Position numbers and translations under genes: made by a program
The notes under the pieces: generated by a model
Databases searched by the model: none
The model's input: the letters and a program-made list of their open reading frames with translations, nothing else
What the model was told of the DNA's origin: nothing
In this document: positions 1 to 13,421 of the stretch, one piece after another
Numbering within the stretch: position 1 is the stretch's first letter
How the letters are laid out: the number at the start of each line of letters is the position of its first letter
Source: Oreohelix idahoensis
Lineage: Eukaryota > Mollusca > Gastropoda > Stylommatophora > Oreohelicidae
DNA: 64,000 nucleotides
Direction of reading: 5' to 3'
NCBI GenBank assembly: GCA_024509875.1
Contig: JAMPIV010018965.1
Span: 18,547-82,546, forward strand

Positions 1-840
1 TCACAGCTTAAGCCTCTGCTGAAAATCTCTTTTCGAAGCAGCGATTTCACTCGATCTGTGCGTTGCCTGAAACTTTCCCTTTCTCATTCTCTGCTTATAT
101 ATTGTCCATACTGTTCCATCTTATCTGGTTTTATACAGCCGATATCTCTCTATATTCCTATCCATGTAATTTCCCAAACTGTTATTTGTTGATTTTAATA
201 TTTAGAACAGAAGTGGGTTTACAGGCTTTCAGCGTAACTGTGGGCAGCTGAAATACGCATATATCTCCGTAAAGGATAACTTCCTACCATTTCTTCTTAT
301 ACACAGTTGTACACAATCTTTTCCTGGACTAAAATGTGAAATCCTTTTCACAATGATTCCATTATGCTTTTATTTATCGTTGGCGATTTCCTCTGTCTGA
401 TACACATTTCGCTGATACACCGCCATTTCTAAAGCGGTCAATCGATCGTTGACAGGTTTATAAAACTACACGAACACGTTTGCAATGAATTGAAACCAAT
501 TTTGCGACAAACACATCACCACAAGCAAATCTCATCAACACAGAACAAACGAGTAAAAATGGGGAGGGCACTTCAGAGAAACACTAAATCAGGTGTCGCA
601 ATCAGTCGTTCCCGATCTACTGGTAGATCCCATTGGTTAATTTGGTAGATCTGTAGGTCACTGAACTGAAACACGAAATATGTTTTAAAGGAGGAAAATT
701 TCTAGACTATTCCTACCAGGATCACAAGTACTTTTTTCCTGCTTTCCCAGTGAGAACTCTCGATATGATACTAAAGTGTACCGTGAACTGCATCAGATAG
801 TAGTGCGATATTTTCTTTGTAATATTATCATTCCCCACAG
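1..840. other. Unannotated AT-rich leader, no gene recognised
   Basis: I see no recognisable protein, RNA or element end here. Short open frames exist but lack family motifs. The stretch near 600-660 has short internally repeated words (variants of 'tggtagatc'), which suggests old repeat sequence. The region has no counterpart elsewhere in the window. Confidence 0.4.
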
Positions 841-847
841 CCCGCAC

Positions 848-882
848 AAACACACACACACACACACACCACACATACACAC

Positions 883-977
<95 letters not shown>
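848..977. repeat. Compound (CA)n/(TA)n microsatellite
   Basis: A CA-dinucleotide run (about 848-869) passes through degenerate CACACATACA into an uninterrupted TA run of about 46 units (886-977). Pure TA runs of this length are common in invertebrate genomes and prone to length error in assembly. The 71-codon open frame across it is a low-complexity artefact. Confidence 0.95.
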
Positions 978-980
<3 letters not shown>

Positions 981-1124
981 GAACTTTATAGGGCTGAGTG
1001 TTGTTAAAGTAGATTCCAAAAGCTGCTGGGTTGCCGACCCCTGCATTAAATTAAGAACCTTCAGAGGTGAAGGCTGAACATTTTTGAGGCAGGAAGTGAC
1101 CTAGCTATAATACAGATATTCTTA

Positions 1125-2060
1125 GGGGAAGGAGGTCATCGTAGCTATCAGGGGGTTAAGGTGCCGGGCCATGACGCCTTATATTTAAAACAGATCCTGA
1201 CATGGCAGTGGAGGTATCAAGCCACTGTTTACACTGGTATGGTGGCCAGCGACAACCCCGCTGGAGTGGAACAGGGTAATAGTCGGATTGCAGGAGGGTG
1301 GTGGACCTTACTTAATGCAGCGGTTGGAGAGGAGTTGCTCTCCTATCGGTGTCCGGCGAAAAATTGGGCTGGATAACTGTTAGGGGAATTTTAGGAGCCC
1401 TCTGCCGTGGGCTGCAGAGGGGGCGGACAGGTGTCCGAAGTAGTGAACATTATACGGACCATGTCTTCTCCATTGGGAACATAATGGTGCGTTGTTCAGA
1501 GTGGCAGAGACAACTGTGTATTAGCTTTGTTGATTTTGAAACGGCATTTGATAGCATTCACAGGGGCAGACTGTGGGAAATACCTGAGGGCTAATGGAAT
1601 CCCTAGTGCATGTTTTCCATCCTCACAAGCCTGTATGCAAGTTTAACATGCAGTATTTTACTGAGGAACCCAACTTTTGAGGTGAAAAAAGGAGTAAAAA
1701 AGAATACTCCTTATCAACCACTCTATTTTAAACTATGATAGACAGGGTGATGTGCCAGACAATATGGGATGCCACTAGAGGAATTGGTTGGAATGCATTC
1801 TCTTACACTGCAGGATCTCGAGTACACAGATGACGTTGCACTATTTGCACACTCGCGTCGGCGAGTCCGGGTAAAAACTGACGGTCTGTGTGGACCTGGC
1901 TAACGGGTTGGACTAAACAGTGGTCGTGACACTCGGTGTGAGAAATCCTGTGCCCATGTTGTTAATAGACCCGGGGCTGGAAAATGAAGGCACATTTACA
2001 AACGTGAGTGAAACGGTGGCATCAGATGGCGGAAACATCATCGGACGAATAAAAGGAGGC
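1125..2060 (+). pseudogene. Decayed non-LTR retrotransposon (LINE) reverse transcriptase
   Basis: Fragments of a LINE reverse transcriptase can be read in shifting frames. An 'AIRGL' block lies near 1155. Around 1500-1575 is a palm-domain stretch with the motif FVDFETAFDSIHR, matching the usual (V/I)DFEKAFDS block. At 1823-1855 is YTDDVALFAHS, the catalytic YADD box with Ala changed to Thr. Near 2020 is an ASDGG block like the 'VTSDGG' seen after the thumb. The order and spacing fit one RT domain, but stops and frameshifts separate the pieces, so it cannot encode protein. The endonuclease and 3' tail are not visible. The mariner at 2135 sits just downstream. The clade (RTE- or CR1-like) is uncertain. 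Confidence 0.75.
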
Positions 2061-2134
2061 GGAGTGATCCTGTATGTAGCAGTAGTGATTGTTTTGTGAA
2101 GCTTAGGAGTTTGTGTCTAGCAGTAATCAACATA

Positions 2135-2174
2135 CGAGGGCGTTTAGAAAGTAATGCACCACATCGTTTTTCTC
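2135..2174 (+). repeat. mariner left terminal inverted repeat
   Basis: About 40 bp ending 'cgtttttctc'. It is complementary to 3424-3464 apart from a one-base length difference and one substitution near the outer end. TA precedes it. Confidence 0.9.
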
Positions 2175-2293
2175 TGCTAATAATGAAGATAGAAGCATGG
2201 AATTTTGCACACTTTAAACATGGCATGTGCCAATTGTGTGCACCAAATTGCACTGCAACCGGCCAAATAATACGGCTGCCCTAAACCGTTGAA

Positions 2294-3353
2294 ATGGAGC
2301 GTGTTAGCAACTTGCGTTATAAACAGCGAATTGTGATAGAATTTCTCGTTGCAAAGAAAGAAACTGTTGTGAATATTTACAAGCGTCTATGTGATGTGTA
2401 TGGAAGTTTTGCGGTCGACATGAGTACAGTCAGTCGCTGGGTTCAGAGAATCAAAGAATCAGGAAGTGGAGATACGGAGCTGCTTGATCGGCAGCGCTGT
2501 GGACGTCCTGCCACAGCCACCAACGCAGAAATGCGCGGAGGGCATTATTCTTACTGATAGGCGAATCACTACTCAACAATTGGCATTACAGCTGTCAGTC
2601 AGCATTGGTAGTGCAAATGCAGTTATAAAAATTCTCGGATTTTCTAAGGTTTGCGCAAGATGGGTTCCTCGAAGTCTCACAAATGACCACCGATTGCAAA
2701 GGAAAGCAATTTCTTCTGAATTGTTGGAGCGTTTCAATGCTGATGGAGAGAACTTTTTGGCTAAGATCGTTACAGGTGACGAAACCTGGGCACATCATTT
2801 TGAACCTGAGACAAAAAGACAGTCAATGGAGTGGCATCATCCGCAATCACCAAGAAGAAAGAAATTCAAGACAATTCCTTCAGCTGGAAAGGTCATGATC
2901 ACTGTCTTTTGGGACATTGAAGGTGTGATTCTTGTGGACGTTATGCCAAGAGGAGAGACAATCAATTCGCAAGTTTACATTAAGACATTGAAAAAACTCA
3001 ATCAACGTCTTCGCAGAGTTCGGCCGCACAAGAATCCAGCAGACCTGCTTCTCCTTCACGACAATGTGCGCCCTCACACAAGTCTGGCAACACGGGAAGC
3101 AATCACCAAATTGGGTTGGACTGTATTACCCCGTCCACCCTGTAGTCCCGATTTCGCACCCTCTGACTTTCATTTATTTGGTCCACTTAAAGATGCACTC
3201 CATGGGACAAGGTTTAAAGATGATGAAGGAGTGATTCATGCAGCGAAGAAATGGCTACATGATCAAGGCAAAATCTGGTACGGGCTAGGAATACATGCAC
3301 TTGTTTCGCGCTGGCACAAAGCCGTACAAGTTGATGGGGATTATGTTGAATAA
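2294..3353 (+). pseudogene. mariner transposase, frameshifted
   Basis: This gene would cut and paste the flanking mariner by binding the TIRs and catalysing strand transfer. The N-terminal part (2294 to about 2545) reads MERVSNLRYKQRIVIEF and onward, with the helix-turn-helix DNA-binding half and the 'GRPAT' linker. The C-terminal part continues in another frame to the stop at 3353. The catalytic triad is intact: Asp in VTGDETW (2778), Asp in LLHDN (3060) and Asp in APSD (3165). There are 34 residues between the last two, the DD34D signature of mariner. The frame changes between about 2525 and 2555, and a few linker codons appear lost, so no full-length enzyme can be made. Apart from this lesion it is well preserved, suggesting fairly recent death. 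Confidence 0.92.
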
Positions 3354-3423
3354 TACCGATGTTTACGTGACATATCCACGTATATTGTTTATAAATTTCA
3401 TGCTTTTTGAATAAACAGCTCCT

Positions 3424-3464
3424 GAGAAAAACGATGTGGTGCATTACTTTCTGAACGACCCTCG
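3424..3464 (-). repeat. mariner right terminal inverted repeat
   Basis: About 41 bp starting 'gagaaaaacgatgtgg'. It is the reverse complement of the left TIR and is followed by TA at 3465-3466. Confidence 0.9.
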
Positions 3465-3584
3465 TAGATTTGATTGTTGCTCTAGATACTGGCATATGAC
3501 TCATATTTCGCCATCTTATTAGATTGTCTACCTCGCTTTGAAAAGCATGTTCCAGTGCCACGCAGTCACTGTCAATACCATGTA

Positions 3585-6500
3585 TTACAAATAAGGGAGG
3601 GAAACCTGAGGCCTGTAAACAGTAAATTAATATGAAATTAATATGAAACAAATATAAAGGTATGTTATCAGGCACTCGCAGGAAATAAAGAAGTAGAACA
3701 CCAGACAACAGAAAAACAACAGACATGAGTGGCTTACCCAGGATTTGAACACTGGACCTTCCGTGCGACAACCCCGCCTAGCCATGCAAGCGAATCACAC
3801 TATCCGCTCTGCCATCTACGCATCATCAAAAAATGATGTTTCAATGGCAGGTCAATAGTGCGAACCACAATACACGACACCAGAAGTCCTCCATGGGCAG
3901 TTCAGCCTATTAATGACGCAATCACTTCTGTTGTATTTCTATCAAGCAGTATAGGCCGAATCCAACAAGACCCTTAGGACATTAATACTGTGTCCAGTAA
4001 ATGAAGCCTGTAAACTGTAAATTATATTGATAAATTAAATATGAAAACATAATATACAAAAAAATAAATAAAAAAAAGGGGTATGGTTATCCAGGCACAC
4101 GCAGGAATTATAGAAAGTAGAAACAACAGACAACAGAAAACAAATCAAACATGTGTGGCTTACCCCCAAGGATTTGAACACTGGAACCTTTCGTGCGACA
4201 TCCCCGCCTAGCCATGCAATGAGGAATCAACACTAATCCCGCTCTTGCCATCTACGCATCATCAAAAAAATGATGTTTCAATGGCAGGTCAATAGTGCGA
4301 ACCACAATACACGACACCAGAAGTCCTCCATGGGCAGTTCAGCCTATTAATGACGCAATCACTTCTGTTGTATTTCTATCAAGCAGTATAGGCCGAATCC
4401 AACAAGACCCATAGGACCTTAATACTTGTGTCCAGTTAATTGATAGTAGACTAAGAAACAGTGAGAACAGGATTAATGGTTTAGGTTTTTGGGTAATGCT
4501 ACAACATTTATTACAAATAAGGGAGGGAAACCTGAGGACTGTAAAAACAGTAAACTTAATATGAAAATTAATATCAAACAAATATAAAGGTATGTTATCA
4601 GGCACACGCAGGAAATAAAGAAGTAGAACACCAGACAACAGAAAAACAACAGACATGAGTGGCTTACCCAGGATTTGAACACTGGACCTTCCGTGCGACA
4701 ACCCCGCCTAGCCATGCAAGCGAATCACACTATCCCGATCTGCCATCTACGCATCAACTCAAAAAAAATGATGGGTTTCAAATGGCAGGTCCAATAGTGC
4801 GAACCACAATACAACCGACACCAGAAGTCCTTCCATGTGGGCAGTTCTGATCCTATTAATGACGCAACACACTTTATGTTTGTAGTTTCTATCAAGCAGT
4901 ATAGGGCCGAATCCTACAAGGACCCTTATGGACGCCTTACATACTGAGACCAGTATATGATAGTTAGACTAGAACAGTGAGAACAGATAGTGTTTAGGTT
5001 TGGTATTGTACAAACATTTATTACAAAAATAAGGGGCGAGGGAAACCTGAGGCCTGTAAACAGTAAATTAATATGATATTAAATATGACACAAATATAAA
5101 AGTTATGTATATCGAGGCTCGTCGCAGGAAATAAAGAAGTAGAACACCAGACAACAGAAAAACAACAGACATGAGGTGGCTTACCCAGGATTTGAACACT
5201 GGACCTTCCGTTGCGACCTAACCCCGCCTAGCGATGCATGAGACGACATCACAAACTATCCGCTCTGCCATCATACGCATCTATCAAAAAATTGATGTTA
5301 TCCAATGGCAGGTCCATAGTGCGGAACCACAATACACGACACCAGAAGTCCTCCATGGGCAGTTTTCAGCCTATTAATGACGCAAACTCACATTCTGTAG
5401 TAATTTTCTATCAAGCCGTATAGGCCAGAATCCCACACAAGACCCTTATGGCCCTTAATACAGTGTCCAGTAAATGATAGAGTTAGAAAAAACCTTTTAA
5501 AGAAACAGATGAGAAACCAAGGCATAGAGTGGGTAGGCTTTGGTATTAGTACAAACATTTATTACAAATAAGGGAGGGAAACCTGAGGCCTGTAAACAGT
5601 AAATTAATATGAAACAAATATAAAGGTATGTTATCAGGCACTCGCAGGAAATAAAGAAGTTGAAACACCAGGACAACAGAAAAAAAACAACAGACATGAG
5701 TGGCTTACCCAGGATTTGAACAATGGACCTTTCCGTGCGTACGCACCCCTGCATAGCCATTGCAATCAAAATCAGCAACTATCACTCTCCTGCCATCTAC
5801 GCATCATCAAAAAAATTGATGTTACACTGGCAAGGTCAATAGTGCGAAACCACAATACACGACATCAGAAAGTCTTCACTTAGGGCAAGTTCTGCCTATT
5901 ATTGAGCGCAATCAACATACTGTTGTATTTCTATCAAGCAGTATAGGCCGAATCCAACAAGACCCTTAGGACCTTAATACTGTGTCCAGTAAATGATAGT
6001 AGACTAGAACAGTGAGAACAGGATAGTGGGTCGGTTTGGTATTGTACAAACATTTATTACAAATAAGGGAGGGAAACCTGAGGCCTGTAAACAGTAAATT
6101 AATATGAAATTAATATGAAACAAATATAAAGGTATGTTATCAGGCACTCGCAGGAAATAAAGAAGTAGAACACCAGACAACAGAAAAACAACAGACATGA
6201 GTGGCTTACCCAGGATTTGAACACTGGACCTTCCGTGCGACACCCCCGCCTAGCCATGCAAGCGAATCACACTATCCGCTCTGCCATCTACGCATCATCA
6301 AAAAATGATGTTTCAATGGCAGGTCAATAGTGCGAACCACAATACACGACACCAGAAGTCCTCCATAGGCTGTTGGGGGGGGGAGCCTGATTAATGGACG
6401 CAATCAACCTTCTGTTGTATTTCTATCAAAGTCAGTAATACGGCCCCCGAATCCAACATACCCCGCTTTTGGTCCTTTAATTTCTTGTTTCCAGTTAAAT

Positions 6501-9500
6501 GATTAGGTAGACTAGTACAGTGAGAACAGGAATAGTGGGGTAGGGATTGGTATTGTACAAACATTTATTACAAATAAGGGAGGGAAACCTGAGGCCTGTA
6601 AACAGTAAATTAATATGAATTTAATATGAAACAAATTTAAAGGTATGTTATCAGGCACTCGCAGGAATTAAAGAAGTAGAACACCAGACAACAGAAAAAC
6701 AACAGACATGAGTGGCTTACCCAGGATTTGAACACTGGACCTTCCGTGGCGTATCAACCCCCGCCTAGCCATCAAGCGAATCTCGCACGACTATCCGCTC
6801 TGCCATTCTACGCATCATCAAAAAATGATGTTTCAATGGCAGGTCAATAGTGCGAACCACAATACACGACACCAGAAGTCCTCCATGGGCAGTTCAGCCT
6901 ATTAATGACGCAATCACTTCTGTTGTATTTCTATCAAGCAGTATAGGCCGAATCCAACAAGACCCTTAGGACCTTAATACTGTGTCCAGTAAATGATAGT
7001 AGACTAGAACAGTGAGAACAGGATAGTGGGTAGGTTTGGTATTGTACAAACATTTATTACAAGTAAGGGAGGGAAACCTGAGGCCTGTAAACAGTAAATT
7101 AATATGAAACAAATATAAAGGTATGTTATCAGGCACTCGCAGGAAATAAAGAAGTAGAACACCAGACAACAGAAAAACAACAGACATGAGTGGCTTACCC
7201 AGGATTTGAACACTGGACCTTCCGTGCGACAACCCCGCCTAGCCATGCAAGCGAATCGCACTATCCGCTCTGCCATCTACGCATCATCAAAAAATGATGT
7301 TTCAATGGCAGGTCAATAGTGCGAACCACAATACACGACACCAGAAGTCCTCCATGGGCAGTTCAGCCTATTAATGACGCAATCACTTCTGTTGTATTTC
7401 TATCAAGCAGTATAGGCCGAATCCAACAAGACCCTTAGGACCTTAATACTGTGTCCAGTAAAGGATAGTAGACTAGAACAGTGAGAACAGGATAGTGGGT
7501 AGGTTTGGTATTGTACAAACATTTATTACAAATAAGGGAGGGAAACCTGAGGCCTGTAAACAGTAAATTAATATGAAATTATTATGAAACAAATATAAAG
7601 GTATGTTATCAGGCACTCGCAGGAAATAAAGAAGTAGAACACCAGACAACAGAAAAACAACAGACATGAGTGGCTTACCCAGGATTTGAACACTGGACCT
7701 TCCGTGCGACAACCCCGCCTAGCCATGCAAGCGAATCACACTATCCGCTCTGCCATCTACGCATCATCAAAAAATGATGTTTCAATGGCAGGGCAATAGT
7801 GCGAACCACAATACACGACACCAGAAGTCCTCCATGGGCAGTTCAGCCTATTAATGACGCAATCACTTCTGTTGTATTTCTATCAAGCAGTATAGGCCGA
7901 ATCCAACAAGACCCTTAGGACCTTAATACTGTGTCCAGTAAATGATAGTAGACTAGAACAGTGAGAACAGGATAGTGGGTAGGTTTTTGGTATTGTACAA
8001 ACATTTATTACAAATAAGGGAGGGAAACCTGAGGCCTGTAAACAGTAAATTAATATGAAATTAATATGAAACAAATATAAAGGTATGTTATCAGGCACTC
8101 GCAGGAAATAAAGAAGTAGAACACCAGACAACAGAAAAACAACAGACATGAGTGGCTTACCCAGGATTTGAACACTGGACCTTCCGTGCGACAACCCCGC
8201 CTAGCCATGCAAGCGAATCACACTATCCGCTCTGCCATCTACGCATCATCAAAAAATGATGTTTCAATGGCAGGTCAATAGTGCGAACCACAATACACGA
8301 CACCAGAAGTCCTCCATGGGCAGTTCAGCCTATTAATGACGCAATCACTTCTGTTGTATTTCTATCAAGCAGTATAGGCCGAATCCAACAAGACCCTTAG
8401 GACCTTAATACTGTGTCCAGTAAATGATAGTAGACTAGAACAGTGAGAACAGGATAGTGGGTAGGTTTGGTATTGTACAAACATTTATTACAAATAAGGG
8501 AGGGAAACCTGAGGCCTGTAAACAGTAAATTAATATGAAATTAAAATGAAACAAATATAAAGGTATGTTATCAGGCACTCGCAGGAAATAAAGAAGTAGA
8601 ACACCAGACAACAGAAAAACAACAGACATGAGTGGCTTACCCAGGATTTGAACACTGGACCTTCCGTGCGACAACCCCGCCTAGCCATGCAAGCGAATCA
8701 CACTATCCGCTCTGCCATCTACGCATCATCAAAAAATGATGTTTCAATGGCAGGTCAATAGTGCGAACCACAATACACGACACCAGAAGTCCTCCATGGG
8801 CAGTTCAGCCTATTAATGACGCAATCACTTCTGTTGTATTTCTATCAAGCAGTATAGGCCGAATCCAACAAGACCCTTAGGACCTTAATACTGTGTCCAG
8901 TAAATGATAGTAGACTAGAACAGTGAGAACAGGATAGTGGGTAGGTTTGGTATTGTACAAACATTTATTACAAATAAGGGAGGGAAACCTGAGGCTGTAA
9001 ACAGTAAATTAATATGAAATTAATATGAAACAAATATAAAGGTATGTTATCAGGCACTCGCAGGAAATAAAGAAGTAGAACACCAGACAACAGAAAAACA
9101 ACAGACATGAGTGGCTTACCCAGGATTTGAACACTGGACCTTCCGTGCGACAACCCCGCCTAGCCATGCAAGCGAATCACACTATCCGCTCTGCCATCTA
9201 CGCATCATCAAAAAATGATGTTTCAATGGCAGGTCAATAGTGCGAACCACAATACACGACACCAGAAGTCCTCCATGGGCAGTTCAGCCTATTAATGACG
9301 CAATCACTTCTGTTGTATTTCTATCAAGCAGTATAGGCCGAATCCAACAAGACCCTTAGGACCTTAATACTGTGTCCAGTAAATGATAGTAGACTAGAAC
9401 AGTGAGAACAGGATAGTGGGTAGGTTTGTATTGTACAAACATTTATTACAAATAAGGGAGGGAAACCTGAGGCCTGTAAACAGTAAATTAATATGAAACA

Positions 9501-12500
9501 AATATAAAGGTATGTTATCAGGCACTCGCAGGAAATAAAGAAGTAGAACACCAGACAACAGAAAAACAACAGACATGAGTGGCTTACCCAGGATTTGAAC
9601 ACTGGACCTTCCGTGCGACAACCCCGCCTAGCCATGCAAGCGAATCACACTATCCGCTCTGCCATCTACGCATCATCATAAAATGATGTTTCAATGGCAG
9701 GTCAATAGTGCGAACCACAATACACGATACCAGAAGTCCTCCATGGGCAGTTCGCCTATTAATGACGCAATCACTTCTGTTGTATTTCTATCAAGAAGTA
9801 TAGGCCGAATCCAACACAAGCAGTATAGGCCGAATCCAACAAGACCCTTAGGACCTTAATACTGTGTCCAGTAAATGATAGTAGACTAGAACAGTGAGAA
9901 CAGGATAGTGGGTAGGTTTGGTATTGTACAAACATTTATTACAAATAAGGGAGGGAAACCTGAGGCCTGTAAACAGTAAATTAATATGAAATTAATATGA
10001 AACAAATATAAAGGTATGTTATCAGGCACTCGCAGGAAATAAAGAAGTAGAACACCAGACAACAGAAAAACAACAGACATGAGTGGCTTACCCAGGATTT
10101 GAACACTGGACCTTCCGTGCGACAACCCCGCCTAGCCATGCAAGCGAATCACACTATCCGCTCTGCCATCTACGCATCATCAAAAAATGATGTTTCAATG
10201 GCAGGTCAATAGTGCGAACCACAATACACGACACCAGAAGTCCTCCATGGGCAGTTCAGCCTATTAATGACGCAATCACTTCTGTTGTATTTCTATCAAC
10301 CAGTATAGGCCGAATCCAACAAGACCCTTAGGACCTTAATACTGTGTCCAGTAAATGATAGTAGACTAGAACAGTGAGAACAGGATAGTGGGTAGGTTTG
10401 GTATTGTACAAACATTTATTACAAATAAGGGAGGGAAACCTGAGGCCTGTAAACAGTAAATTAATATGAAATTAATATGAAACAAATATAAAGGTATGTT
10501 ATCAGGCACTCGCAGGAAATAAAGAAGTAGAACACCAGACAACAGAAAAACAACAGACATGAGTGGCTTACCCAGGATTTGAACACTGGCCCTTCCGTGC
10601 GACAACCCCGCCTAGCCATGCAAGCGAATCACACTATCCGCTCTGCCATCTACGCATCATCAAAAAATGATGTTTCAATGGCAGGTCAATAGTGCGAACC
10701 ACAATACACGACACCAGAAGTCCTCCATGGGCAGTTCAGCCTATTAATGACGCAATCACTTCTGTTGTATTTCTATTAAGTAGTATAGGCCGAATCCAAC
10801 AAGACCCTTAGGACCTTAATACTGTGTCCAGTAAATGATAGTAGACTAGAACAGTGAGAACAGGATAGTGGGTAGGTTTGGTATTGACAAACATTTATTA
10901 CAAATAAGGGAGGGAAACCTGAGGCCTGTAAACAGTAAATTAATATGAAATTAATATGAAACAAATATAAAGGTATGTTATCAGGCACTCGCAGGAAATA
11001 AAGAAGTAGAACACCAGACAACAGAAAAACAACAGACATGAGTGGCTTACCCAGGATTTGAACACTGGACCTTCCGTGCGACAACCCCGCCTAGCCATGC
11101 AAGCGAATCACACTATCCGCTCTGCCATCTACGCATCATCAAAAAATGATGTTTCAATGGCAGGTCAATAGTGCGAACCACAATACACGACACCAGAAGT
11201 CCTCCATGGGCAGTTCAGCCTATTAATGACGCAATCACTTCTGTTGTATTTCTATCAAGCAGTATAGGCCGAATCCAACAAGACCCTTAGGACCTTAATA
11301 CTGTGTCCAGTAAATGATAGTAGACTAGAACAGTGAGAACAGGATAGTGGGTAGTTTGGTATTGTACAAACATTTATTACAAATAAGGGAGGGAAACCTG
11401 AGGCCTGTAAACAGTAAATTAATATGAAATTAATATGAAACAAATATAAAGGTATGTTATCAGGCACTCGCAGGAAATAAAGAAGTAGAACACCAGACAA
11501 CAGAAAAACAACAGACATGAGTGGCTTACCCAGGATTTGAACACTGGACCTTCCGTGCGACAACCCCGCCTAGCCATGCAAGCGAATCACACTATCCGCT
11601 CTGCCATCTACGCATCATCAAAAAATGATGTTTTCAATGGCAGGTCAATAGTGCGAACCACAATACACGACACCAGAAGTCCTCCATGGGCAGTTCAGCC
11701 TATTAATGACGCAATCACTTCTGTTGTATTTCTATCAAGCAGTATAGGCCGAATCCAACAAGACCCTTAGGACCTTAATACTGTGTCCAGTAAATGATAG
11801 TAGACTAGAACAGAGAGAACAGGATAGTGGGTAGGTTTGGTATTGTACAAACATTTATTACAAATAAGGGAGGGAAACCTGAGGCCTGTAAACAGTAAAT
11901 TAATATGAAATTAATATGAAACAAATATAAAGGTATGTTATCAGGCACTCGCAGGAAATAAAGAAGTAGAACACCAGACAACAGAAAAACAACAGACATG
12001 AGTGGCTTACCCAGGATTTGAACACTGGACCTGCCGTGCGACAACCCCGCCTAGCCATGCAAGCGAATCACACTATCCGCTCTGCCATCTACGCATCATC
12101 AAAAAATGATGTTTCAATGGCAGGTCAATAGTGCGAACCACAATACACGACACCAGAAGTCCTCCATGGGCAGTTCAGCCTATTAATGACGCAATCACTT
12201 CTGTTGTATTTCTATCAAGCAGTATAGGCCGAATCCAACAAGACCCTTAGGACCTTAATACTGTGTCCAGTAAATGATAGTAGACTAGAACAGTGAGAAC
12301 AGGATAGTGGGTAGGTTTGGTATTGTACAAACATTTATTACAAATAAGGGAGGGAAACCTGAGGCCTGTAAACAGTAAATTAATATGAAATTAATATGAA
12401 ACAAATATAAAGGTATGTTATCAGGCACTCGCAGGAAATAAAGAAGTAGAACACCAGACAACAGAAAAACAACAGACATGAGTGGCTTACCCAGGATTTG

Positions 12501-13421
12501 AACACTGGACCTTCCGTGCGACAACCCCGCCTAGCCATGCAAGCGAATCACACTATCCGCTCTGCCATCTACGCATCATCAAAAAATGATGTTTCAATGG
12601 CAGGTCAATAGTGCGAACCACAATACACGACACCAGAAGTCCTCCATGGGCAGTTCAGCCTATTAATGACGCAATCACTTCTGTTGTATTTCTATCAAGC
12701 AGTATAGGCCGAATCCAACAAGACCCTTAGGACCTTAATACTGTGTCCAGTAAATGATAGTAGACTAGAACAGTGAGAACAGGATAGTGGGTAGGTTTGG
12801 TATTGTACAAACATTTATTACAAATAAGGGAGGGAAACCTGAGGCCTGTAAACAGTAAATTAATATGAAAATAATATGAAACAAATATAAAGGTATGTTA
12901 TCAGGCACTCGCAGGAAATAAAGAAGTAGAACACCAGACAACAGAAAAACAACAGACATGAGTGGCTTACCCAGGATTTGAACACTGGACCTTCCGTGCG
13001 ACAACCCCGCCTAGCCATGCAAGCGAATCACACTATCCGCTCTGCCATCTACGCATCATCAAAAAATGATGTTTTCAATGGCAGGTCAATAGTGCGAACC
13101 ACAATACACGACACCAGAAGTCCTCCATGGGCAGTTCAGCCTATTAATGACGCAATCACTTCTGTTGTATTTCTTGAGAACAGGATGTGGGTAGGTTTGG
13201 TATTGTACAAACATTTATTACAAATAAGGGAGGGAAACCTGAGGCCTGTAAACAGTAAATTAATATGAAACAAATATAAAGGTATGTTATCAGGCACTCG
13301 CAGGAAATAAAGAAGTAGAACACCAGACAACAGAAAAACAACAGACATGAGTGGCTTACCCAGGATTTGAACACTGGACCTTCCGTGCGACAACCCCGCC
13401 TAGCCATGCAAGCGAATCACA
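3585..13421 (-). repeat. Tandem array of ~480-bp SINE-like satellite units (about 21 copies)
   Basis: The same ~480-bp unit repeats head to tail from 3585, where it starts mid-unit, to the inversion at about 13417. Clean copies between 6900 and 13000 have starts 479-481 bp apart and are nearly identical. Read on the minus strand, each unit holds tRNA-like A and B boxes about 64 bp apart, then an AT-rich body with one or two copies of an 'aaattaatatg' word, and a CATCAT/ATGATG hairpin with a T-rich loop. This looks like a tRNA-derived SINE amplified as a satellite. Copies from about 4000 to 6560 carry many indels. One unit has a 26-bp internal duplication (about 9795-9840), and the last has a ~90-bp deletion at about 13173. 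Confidence 0.9.
4000..6560 (-). repeat. Indel-rich subregion of the 480-bp array
   Basis: Four to five consecutive units here show scattered 1-3 bp insertions and deletions, such as extra A in homopolymers and extra bases inside otherwise invariant words. Flanking units are almost identical to each other. The errors are spread over the whole unit. The pattern resembles unpolished long-read consensus more than natural divergence, though older diverged copies at an array edge would also be expected. Confidence 0.6.

Larger units (their letters stand above)
2135..3464 (+). mobile_element. mariner (Tc1/mariner superfamily) DNA transposon, 1330 bp
   Basis: Both ends are visible. The left TIR begins 'cgagggcgtttagaaag' and the right end is its near-perfect complement, about 40 bp each, differing by a one-base indel and one substitution. 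TA dinucleotides flank the element at 2133-2134 and 3465-3466, the TA target-site duplication expected for mariner. The length is close to the ~1.3 kb typical of full-length mariners. The interior holds one transposase gene broken by a frameshift. This is the only copy in the window. Its mirror position lies beyond the right edge, so it cannot be used to date the inverted duplication. Confidence 0.93.
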
